A DNA stretch of 64,000 bases from Sphingomonas sp. (lineage in GTDB: Bacteria > Pseudomonadota > Alphaproteobacteria > Sphingomonadales > Sphingomonadaceae), in the NCBI RefSeq assembly GCF_019746665.1, contig NZ_JAIERS010000017.1, positions 62,001 through 126,000 on the forward strand. Direction: 5' to 3'. The translations under genes were made by a program, and so were the position numbers. Below, piece by piece: positions 20,735-26,668 of the stretch. The notes under the pieces were generated by a model. That model worked only from the letters and a program-made list of their open reading frames with translations. It did no database searches and was not told the origin of the DNA. Every line of letters starts with the position of its first letter. The first letter of the stretch is position 1.

Positions 20735-21307
20735 TCAGTCTTGCTGGAGCCGGCGCGCGATCTCGCTCATGAAGCGAACATCGTCGCCCTGTGCGAGCCA
20801 TTCCGCTTCCGCTGCAATGGCGCCGAGCATGTCGGTCAGCGGATCGAGTTCGACGCGCGCGAAATTGCCGAGGACATGGCCGGTCACCTTGTCCTTGTGC
20901 CCGGGGTGGCCGATGCCAATCCGCACTCGGCGAAAAGCCTCGCCGATATGCGCGACCGTCGAGCGGAGGCCGTTATGCCCGGCGGTTCCGCCGCCGCGCT
21001 TCACTTTTACCCGGAACGGCGCGAGATCGAGCTCGTCATAGAACAGCGTCACGTCTTCGGGCGCGAGCTTGTAGAAGCGCATCGCCTCGCCAATCGACTG
21101 GCCGCTATCGTTCATGAACGTGGCGGGCTTCAGCAGCAGCAGCTTGGTGCCGCCGATCCGGCCCTCGCTTGTCCAGCCCAGGAAGCGCTTCTTGGGTGCA
21201 TCGAAGCCATGTACCTCAGCGATGGCGTCCACCGCCATGAAGCCGGCGTTGTGGCGATGCATCGCATATTGCGGCCCGGGATTGCCGAGCCCCACCCAGA
21301 GCTGCAT
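20735..21307 (-). CDS. pth: peptidyl-tRNA hydrolase
   Basis: Pth recycles peptidyl-tRNAs that drop off the ribosome. The 190-residue product has GLGNPGPQYAMHRHNAGFMA with the catalytic histidine, FMNDSGQSIGEAMRFYKL, LFYDELDLAPFRVKVKRGGG and GHNGLRSTVAHIGEAFRRVR, all family hallmarks. Length is normal. It lies 110 bp after rplY on the same strand, as usual in Alphaproteobacteria, with two hairpins between them. Confidence 0.97.
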   Translation of the reverse strand: MQLWVGLGNPGPQYAMHRHNAGFMAVDAIAEVHGFDAPKKRFLGWTSEGRIGGTKLLLLKPATFMNDSGQSIGEAMRFYKLAPEDVTLFYDELDLAPFRVKVKRGGGTAGHNGLRSTVAHIGEAFRRVRIGIGHPGHKDKVTGHVLGNFARVELDPLTDMLGAIAAEAEWLAQGDDVRFMSEIARRLQQD

Positions 21308-21340
21308 GGCATCTTCCTATTGGTTGGGGCGGATACGGCA

Positions 21341-21410
21341 AGGGGCATGGCGCCGGATCGGTCGCCATGCCCCCTGTATCGCGGTGGAGCCATGCGGGGG
21401 CTTCGCCCCC
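21341..21410. terminator. two hairpins between rplY and pth
   Basis: AGGGGCATGGCG (21341-21352) pairs with 21363-21375 (one bulged C), and GGGGG (21396-21400) pairs with CCCCC (21406-21410) around CTTCG. Neither is followed by a T-run on the minus strand, so they are attenuating or mRNA-protecting hairpins rather than clear rho-independent terminators. Read-through to pth is probable. Confidence 0.5.
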
Positions 21411-21417
21411 GGGCGGC

Positions 21418-22029
21418 TCAACCCTGTGCTTCGGCCTCGGCCGCGCCTTCGCTCGACTTGAGCGCCGAGGGAGCGGCGATCGTCGCGATGGTGAAGTCAC
21501 GGTCCTCGATCGCCGACTTGGCGCCCGCGGGCAGCGTCACCGCCGAGATATGGATCGATTCGCCCACGTCGAAGCCCTTCACCGACACCTCGACATCATC
21601 GGGGATGTTGGCGGCATCAACGATCAGTTCGAGCTCGTGGCGAACGATGTTGAGCACGCCGCCGCGCTTCAGCCCGGGCGACAGCGCTTCGTCGACGAAA
21701 CGCACCGGCACCTGCACGGTCACGGTCGCGTGCTCGGCGATGCGCAGGAAATCGGCGTGGATCGGACGATCGGTGACGGGGTGGAAAGCGACATCCTTGG
21801 GCAGGGTGCGCACCTGCTCGCCGCCGACATCGATCATCACCACCGAATTCATGAAATGCCCGGTCATCAGCAGCCGGTACAGTTCCTTTTCCTCGACGTG
21901 AATCGCCGCAGGGTCTTGCTTTGCGCCGTAGATCACGGCGGGGACACGGCCTTCACGACGAAGCGAACGGGAGGCTCCCTTGCCAACCCCTTCACGCGTC
22001 TCGGCCGCGAGCGTCAGAATTTCGCTCAT
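21418..22029 (-). CDS. rplY: 50S ribosomal protein L25 / Ctc
   Basis: L25 of the long, Ctc-type form binds 5S rRNA. The 203-residue product starts [35 protein letters not shown], the L25 RNA-binding domain. A beta-rich C-terminal domain follows ([40 protein letters not shown]), then an Ala/Glu-rich tail. Length is normal for the family. It heads the rplY-pth transcription unit on the minus strand. Confidence 0.96.
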   Translation of the reverse strand: MSEILTLAAETREGVGKGASRSLRREGRVPAVIYGAKQDPAAIHVEEKELYRLLMTGHFMNSVVMIDVGGEQVRTLPKDVAFHPVTDRPIHADFLRIAEHATVTVQVPVRFVDEALSPGLKRGGVLNIVRHELELIVDAANIPDDVEVSVKGFDVGESIHISAVTLPAGAKSAIEDRDFTIATIAAPSALKSSEGAAEAEAQG

Positions 22030-22136
22030 GGCGGTCTCCGAAATGCTGGTTACGTAAGCCCGGCCGAGCCTCCAGGGATGACCCCGGCCGGAAGCCGGCG
22101 CGCATAGTCGATCGGCGCGCCGGCGTCAAATGACGG

Positions 22137-22967
22137 CTATCCGCCGACCCGCTCGATCCTGAACCCCGCCGCGCGTAATCGCGCGATCACCGAACCCGAC
22201 CCCGCCAGATGCCCGGCGCCGACCGCGATCAGCAGCTTGCCCGGCTTGCGCATCCGATCCCCGATCCACGCGCTCCAACGCGCATTTCGCTGGTCGAGCA
22301 GGGTTGCCTTCAAGGTCGGCGCGCCAGCGAAAGAGCGGGCGATCAGGGCAGCGAGCCGTGCCTCGTCCCCCGCCGTCCAGGCACCCAGTAATGCGCGGTA
22401 GTCGGCACCGGCCGCCAGGCTGGCGCGGAGCAGGCGGCGCTGATCGGTTTCGCCGAGCCCATCGAACAGCGCGAACTGGCCGGCCACGGTTTCCAGCCCC
22501 AACCGGGAGCGCCCGGCGAAGCGCCGCGCCAGCACGGACTCGACGCCATGCTCGGGATCACCGCCCGCAGCGGCCGCACCGCACGCGCTCAGCACCAGCG
22601 CCGCGGCCCAGCTTTTCAGCCGATCAAGCCTGGCGCCGCCACAATCCTTCATGGCTGCCTTGAGCCGGGCCTGGTCCCCAGGGGGCACCCGTGCGGCGAG
22701 CGGTGGCAAGCCGCGCCCCTCGCTCGCCTGTGCGAAAGCGGTGCTGGCGTCGGCATCGCCAGGCAACTCGCCCACGAGCATCGCCGAGTCGGCGATCGCG
22801 CGCTTCACCGCCGGGGTCTCCCAGCGGACCCCCGGCGGCAGGAAATGCACCGTTCCCAGCAACCAGATCGTCGTGTCGGCATCACGCAGCACGTAAAGCG
22901 CGGGCCGCGCCGGCATTTCCCGTGCGCAGCCCGCGAGCAACAGCAGGGCGAGGAGCCCTGCGCGCAT
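22137..22967 (-). CDS. TraB/GumN-family lipoprotein (downstream copy)
   Basis: The 276-residue product has a lipobox-like LLLAGC (Cys14). It then carries the TraB/GumN blocks ALYVLRDADTTIWLLGTVHFL near the start and LLIAVGAGHLAG near the end, whose GTVH and GxGH histidines are the putative metal or catalytic residues of the family. The biochemical role of bacterial members is poorly established. The ATG overlaps the stop of the upstream gene (TGATG), which encodes a paralogue, so this is a coupled tandem duplication. Confidence 0.88.
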   Translation of the reverse strand: MRAGLLALLLLAGCAREMPARPALYVLRDADTTIWLLGTVHFLPPGVRWETPAVKRAIADSAMLVGELPGDADASTAFAQASEGRGLPPLAARVPPGDQARLKAAMKDCGGARLDRLKSWAAALVLSACGAAAAGGDPEHGVESVLARRFAGRSRLGLETVAGQFALFDGLGETDQRRLLRASLAAGADYRALLGAWTAGDEARLAALIARSFAGAPTLKATLLDQRNARWSAWIGDRMRKPGKLLIAVGAGHLAGSGSVIARLRAAGFRIERVGG

Positions 22968-23893
22968 CAGTATTTCACGCGCGTGGGCGTGATCTTGTAG
23001 GCGGCGAGCTGGTTCTGGACGCTGTCCTTGCCCGCCAGATGCCCGGCGCCGACCGCGATGAAGACGACGCCCGGTTGCTTCATCCGCTCCGAGATCCAGC
23101 TCGCCCAGCGCTTGTTGCGCTCGGTGAGCAGGATGGCGCCGATCTCGGGCTGTTCGCGCAGGCCCTCGTTGATCGTCTCGCCCAGCGCTTCGGGGTTTCC
23201 GGCCGCCCATTGGTCGACCATCTTGCCCAGCGTCTCGCCGCTCTTGGGCAGTTCCTTGAGCGTGATTTCGAGGAACTTGATCTGCTGCGCCTCCGGCAGC
23301 GTGTCGAAATAGCCGAGCTGCTGGTCGATCGTCTCCAGACCCGACAGCGGCTTGTTGGCCGCCTTGGCTGCGGCCGTCAGCACCTTCTCGGCGCCGCTGC
23401 TGGGATCATAGCCCAGCTTGGCGAGCGGCAACTGGGTGAGGGTGATCGCGGCGAACCAGGGCTTGAACCGGTCCATCACCGGCACGGTGAGGCCCACCGG
23501 CGCGCCATATTCGAACACCGCCTTCTCGTAGAGCGGCTTATCCTCGGCCGGCAGCTTGGCCGAAAGCGGCGTGCCGCTCTTGTCCGGCGCGCGCGCCAGC
23601 ACTGCCTGCTGGACCGCCGCCTGATCGAGATCGGGCAGCTCGAGCACGACTTCCTTGCTTTCGTCGAACGCCTTCTTCACCGCTTCGTCGAACCAGCTGA
23701 GGCCGGGCTTCAGCACATGGACGGTGCCGAACAGGTAGATGGTGGTGTCGGCGTCCTTGATTACCCAGAGCGCCGGATCGGCGTCCTTCGTGGCGGGGGC
23801 CGGGGCAGGGGCCGGTTGCCCGGTCTGCGCGTGGAGCGGGCCGGCGAACAGCAGCGCGAGCGTGGCCGCGCCGGTCATGACGTGTTTAAGCAT
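22967..23893 (-). CDS. TraB/GumN-family secreted protein (upstream copy)
   Basis: The 308-residue product starts at ATG 23893 behind GGGAG; a further in-frame ATG at 23923 lacks a site. A cleavable signal peptide ends at LHAQ, followed by a Pro/Ala linker. The blocks ALWVIKDADTTIYLFGTVHVLK and GVVFIAVGAGHLAGKDSVQNQL match the downstream paralogue. One copy keeps a plain signal peptide and the other a lipobox, so the two products probably sit in different periplasmic places. Confidence 0.88.
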   Translation of the reverse strand: MLKHVMTGAATLALLFAGPLHAQTGQPAPAPAPATKDADPALWVIKDADTTIYLFGTVHVLKPGLSWFDEAVKKAFDESKEVVLELPDLDQAAVQQAVLARAPDKSGTPLSAKLPAEDKPLYEKAVFEYGAPVGLTVPVMDRFKPWFAAITLTQLPLAKLGYDPSSGAEKVLTAAAKAANKPLSGLETIDQQLGYFDTLPEAQQIKFLEITLKELPKSGETLGKMVDQWAAGNPEALGETINEGLREQPEIGAILLTERNKRWASWISERMKQPGVVFIAVGAGHLAGKDSVQNQLAAYKITPTRVKY

Positions 23894-23915
23894 CGGTACT
23901 CCCTTTCTGAAATAT

Positions 23916-24356
23916 TCAACCACGGATTTTGAAGGCGATGCCGAGCACGGCCATGGCGAGATAGGCGATCAGGAACACACCCAAGGCGCTGGGCTGCGGC
24001 ACCAGCCCGCCCGCGGCGAGCGCCTGCCAGGCGGGATAGCCACCGACGACGGCGAGGCACGCGCCGCTCATCGCCTTGAGATTGTTTTGAACCTTCACCT
24101 CGTCGATCAGGCGAAAGCTGTAGACGGGGATGCCGATTAGCGCGGCGAGGAAGCCGATCGCGAGCAGCACCGCGACCACCGGCGGCAAACGCAGCGCGGC
24201 GATGTCATGCAGGCCCGCGCGCTCGCTCAGCTCGAAAGCGCTCATGGCGCCACCGAGAACCGCACCGACGACGACGCAGCCGCCCAGGAAATAATACATC
24301 CGCCGCCGGTTGCGCCTTGCGATCCGCTCACCGGGGCCGAGTTGCTGCGCGGCCAT
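23916..24356 (-). CDS. four-helix membrane protein, paralogue of next gene
   Basis: The 146-residue product starts MAAQQLGPGERIARRNRRRM and has four hydrophobic segments (about 21-40, 55-75, 95-115 and 120-143). The N-terminal GPGE motif followed by basic residues also occurs in the upstream neighbour (GRELGPGEQLELRHARR), so the two are paralogues. The ATG overlaps the upstream stop. It is last in an XRE-regulated operon. I do not know the function. Confidence 0.75.
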   Translation of the reverse strand: MAAQQLGPGERIARRNRRRMYYFLGGCVVVGAVLGGAMSAFELSERAGLHDIAALRLPPVVAVLLAIGFLAALIGIPVYSFRLIDEVKVQNNLKAMSGACLAVVGGYPAWQALAAGGLVPQPSALGVFLIAYLAMAVLGIAFKIRG

Positions 24357-24781
24357 CACTTGCTGTTCCTCCAGATCCAGGCGGCGGTGGCGGCGCCGGC
24401 GAGCAGGGCGATCGCCCACACCGTATCGGGCGTCACTTTCACCCCCAGACGGGTGAGCGCGGGGGCGATCGGCAGGCCGGCGAACAGCACCAGCCCCATC
24501 ACCGCCAGCACCCGCGTGCCCTTGGCCCGCGCGAACTCATCGGCCTGGCGCCAGCACAGCGCGCCGCCCACCAGGCTGATCACGATCAGCGCGATCGCCG
24601 CGACCGACCGTGCCGTGCCCGGCGCGACGCCGAGCTGTGGCAGCAGCAGCGTGCCAGCGCCCGTCGCCAGCAGCGCCAACCCGATCATCCCCAGGTTGAT
24701 CCGCAGCGTGCGCCGGGCGTGTCGCAGCTCAAGCTGCTCACCCGGTCCCAATTCACGCCCGGCCATCATGGTCCCCATCAT
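24356..24781 (-). CDS. four-helix membrane protein in XRE operon
   Basis: The product is up to 141 residues. Four in-frame ATGs (24781, 24778, 24769 and 24766) are possible, all overlapping the end of the XRE gene. The basic N-terminus with GPGE is followed by four hydrophobic helices and a WIWRNSK end. It is similar in plan to the downstream gene, which overlaps its stop. Small XRE regulators next to short membrane proteins are common in bacteria, mostly without a tested role. Confidence 0.75.
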   Translation of the reverse strand: MMGTMMAGRELGPGEQLELRHARRTLRINLGMIGLALLATGAGTLLLPQLGVAPGTARSVAAIALIVISLVGGALCWRQADEFARAKGTRVLAVMGLVLFAGLPIAPALTRLGVKVTPDTVWAIALLAGAATAAWIWRNSK

Positions 24782-24962
24782 CGAAAATCTCCTCGATCCG
24801 CAGCTCGAACAGCCGGGCGATCTTGAACGCGAGCGGCAGCGAGGGATCGTGCTTGCCGGTTTCGATCGCGTTCACCGCCTGGCGCGACACACCCAGCCGG
24901 CCGCCAAGCTCCGCCTGGCTCCAATCGCGTTCGGCGCGCAGCACTTTCAGCCGGTTCTTCAC
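24753..24962 (-). CDS. small XRE-family transcriptional regulator
   Basis: The 69-residue product starts at a GTG (24962): VKNRLKVLRAERDWSQAELG, a helix-turn-helix (WSQAELGGRLGVSRQAVNAIE, within residues 14-35), and the tail LAFKIARLFELRIEEIFD typical of the YozG-like subfamily. It has no ligand domain. It overlaps the downstream membrane-protein gene and follows the small protein gene after two bases. A perfect palindrome in the leader is its likely operator. Confidence 0.85.
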   Translation of the reverse strand: MKNRLKVLRAERDWSQAELGGRLGVSRQAVNAIETGKHDPSLPLAFKIARLFELRIEEIFDDGDHDGRA

Positions 24963-24964
24963 GG

Positions 24965-25063
24965 CTAGTGATTCAAGATCATCCACAGCGACACCGCCAT
25001 GGTGAACAGCCCCGACATCAGCGCGATCAGATCGTCGCGCTCGCGTGCCCGGTGTGAACACAT
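24965..25063 (-). CDS. 32-residue single-span membrane protein
   Basis: The short frame begins MCSHRARERDDLIAL and continues with a hydrophobic segment (LFTMAVSLWMI) ending LNH. AAGGAG lies six bases before the ATG at 25063; an in-frame ATG at 25081 would add six residues with a poorer site. It ends two bases before the GTG of the XRE gene. The good ribosome site, the tight packing and the membrane-span composition support a real small gene, first in the four-gene operon. Confidence 0.65.
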   Translation of the reverse strand: MCSHRARERDDLIALMSGLFTMAVSLWMILNH

Positions 25064-25087
25064 GCCTTGCTCCTTGGTCATCTCTTG

Positions 25088-25138
25088 CTGACATCATGTC
25101 AGTGAAACCTGACTACTTGCGATTCGCGGCAATGTCAA
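25088..25138 (-). promoter_or_regulatory. promoter and palindromic operator of the XRE operon
   Basis: CTGACAT-C-ATGTCAG (25088-25102) is a perfect 7-1-7 palindrome just upstream of the first gene. A consensus TTGACA box (minus strand, 25133-25138) stands 17 bases before a weak TAGTCA. Additional TGACA/TGTCA half-sites occur nearby (for example in the TTGACA itself). The layout fits autorepression by the XRE protein, which is inference. Confidence 0.55.
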
Positions 25139-25232
25139 CACTACCTTACTATCTGCCATGCGATGCTGACACCATCGGCGCGGGCATTGACCCGCCTGTT
25201 CCCGCGCGCCAAAGGGGCGCCACCGTTCGCGC

Positions 25233-26114
25233 ATGGGGAAATTATCGTTGGCTACGCCGCCGCTCAGCTTTCAGCGGATGATCCTGACGCTCCACAATTA
25301 TTGGAGCGCGCGCGGCTGCCTGATCCTGCAACCATATGACATGGAAATGGGCGCCGGCACCTTCCACACCGCGACCACGCTGCGCGCCTTGGGGCCGGAG
25401 CCGTGGAACGCGGCTTTCGTCCAGCCCTGTCGCCGGCCGACCGATGGCCGCTATGGTGAGAACCCCAATCGCCTGCAGCATTATTATCAATATCAGGTGA
25501 TCCTGAAGCCCTCGCCGCCTGATCTGCAGGAACTCTATCTCGGCTCGCTGGCGGCGATCGGCATCGATTTCAGCCGGCACGATATCCGCTTCGTTGAGGA
25601 TGACTGGGAAAGCCCGACGCTCGGCGCCTGGGGCCTGGGCTGGGAAGTATGGTGCGACGGGATGGAGGTGACCCAGTTCACCTATTTCCAGCAAATGGGC
25701 GGGTTCGATTGCAAGCCGGTGGCGGGCGAGCTGACCTACGGCCTCGAGCGGCTGGCGACCTACATCCAGAACAAGGATTCGGTTTACGATCTGGCGTTCA
25801 ACGACGCGGGCGTGACCTATGGCGACGTTTTCCTGGAAAACGAACGCCAGATGAGCGCCTGGAATTTCGAGGTCGCCGACACCGACAGCCTGACCGACGC
25901 CTTCCGCAAGCACGCCGCCGAATGCGAGCGCTCGCTGGAAGCGGGGTTGCCGATCCCGGCCTATGAGCAGGCGATCAAGGCGAGCCATGTGTTCAACCTG
26001 CTCCAGGCGCGCGGGGTGATCTCGGTCGCCGAGCGCCAGGCCTATATCGGCCGCGTGCGCGATCTGGCGAAGGCGGCGTGCGCGGGCTGGATGGAGAAGA
26101 ACGGGTGGCAATGA
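25233..26114 (+). CDS. glyQ: glycyl-tRNA synthetase alpha subunit
   Basis: GlyQ is the alpha subunit of the alpha2-beta2 bacterial glycyl-tRNA synthetase and holds the aminoacylation site. The 293-residue product has [20 protein letters not shown], the family signature [16 protein letters not shown], and [24 protein letters not shown]. Length is normal. glyS normally follows directly, but here a repeat-bounded DUF559 gene lies between the two; its ATG overlaps the glyQ stop. Confidence 0.97.
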   Translation: MGKLSLATPPLSFQRMILTLHNYWSARGCLILQPYDMEMGAGTFHTATTLRALGPEPWNAAFVQPCRRPTDGRYGENPNRLQHYYQYQVILKPSPPDLQELYLGSLAAIGIDFSRHDIRFVEDDWESPTLGAWGLGWEVWCDGMEVTQFTYFQQMGGFDCKPVAGELTYGLERLATYIQNKDSVYDLAFNDAGVTYGDVFLENERQMSAWNFEVADTDSLTDAFRKHAAECERSLEAGLPIPAYEQAIKASHVFNLLQARGVISVAERQAYIGRVRDLAKAACAGWMEKNGWQ

Positions 26115-26668
26115 CGGCCCCGCAAAATCCTCCCCGTTCACGGGGAGGGGAACCATCGCGCAGCGATGGTGGAGGGGGGGCTGTCACGTTGCGCCGCCCC
26201 GAGGTTTACGCCGCCCGCCGCGCCCGGCGAACGATGAGCCTGCCCGAGGCGTTGCTATGGCAACAGTTGAAGGGCGCGCCGGGCGGGGTGTCGTTCCGCA
26301 AGCAGCATCCGATCGGGGGTTATCGCGCTGATTTCTATTGCGCCAAGGCCAGGCTGGTGATCGAGGTCGATGGCATTGCGCATGACATGGGCAACCGGCC
26401 CGAACGCGACGAAGCTCGGACGGCTTTGTTGGAGGCGCGGGGGTATCGCGTGGTGCGTATTCCCGCTGCCGATATTTTGAAAGATGCCACCGCTGTCGCA
26501 GCAGCGCTTGTGGCGCTCGTGTCGCCGCCCCCTCCACCGCCTGCGGCGGTCCCCCTCCCCGTAAACGGGGAGGATTTGAGTCCTAAAAAAAATCCTCCCC
26601 GTTTACGGGGAGGTGTCGCGTCAGCGACGGAGGGGGGCCTGCTCGATAGCCCCACATCGCAACCATGA
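26111..26668 (+). CDS. DUF559 endonuclease-like protein with repeat-encoded ends
   Basis: From the ATG overlapping the glyQ stop (26111) the frame gives 185 residues. Only the middle is a protein domain: [44 protein letters not shown] and [13 protein letters not shown] match DUF559, a Vsr/restriction-endonuclease-like fold with the D-Y/F and E-V-D acidic residues. The first ~27 and last ~40 residues are encoded by palindromic repeats and are low in complexity. A TTG near 26189 may be a truer start. The gene sits between glyQ and glyS, which are normally adjacent, so it looks inserted together with its flanking repeats. Confidence 0.75.
   Translation: MTAPQNPPRSRGGEPSRSDGGGGAVTLRRPEVYAARRARRTMSLPEALLWQQLKGAPGGVSFRKQHPIGGYRADFYCAKARLVIEVDGIAHDMGNRPERDEARTALLEARGYRVVRIPAADILKDATAVAAALVALVSPPPPPPAAVPLPVNGEDLSPKKNPPRLRGGVASATEGGLLDSPTSQP
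26127..26181. repeat. left palindromic repeat flanking DUF559
   Basis: The hairpin CCTCCCCG-TTCA-CGGGGAGG (26129-26148) is followed by a second 8-bp hairpin ACCATCGC-GCA-GCGATGGT (26152-26170) and a GGAGGGGGG tail. The order is fixed hairpin, variable hairpin, G-rich tail. It matches the third unit of the right flank in the same orientation. Confidence 0.8.
26529..26638. repeat. right palindromic repeats flanking DUF559 (two units)
   Basis: Unit one is inverted relative to the left flank: CCCCTCC, hairpin ACCGCC-TGC-GGCGGT (26536-26550), then CCTCCCCG-TAAA-CGGGGAGG (26554-26573). Unit two is direct: CCTCCCCG-TTTA-CGGGGAGG (26594-26613), hairpin GTCGC-GTCA-GCGAC (26615-26628), then GGAGGGGGG. 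The fixed hairpin is constant while the variable hairpin differs but stays self-complementary. The two units are divided by an A-rich spacer. Confidence 0.8.
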
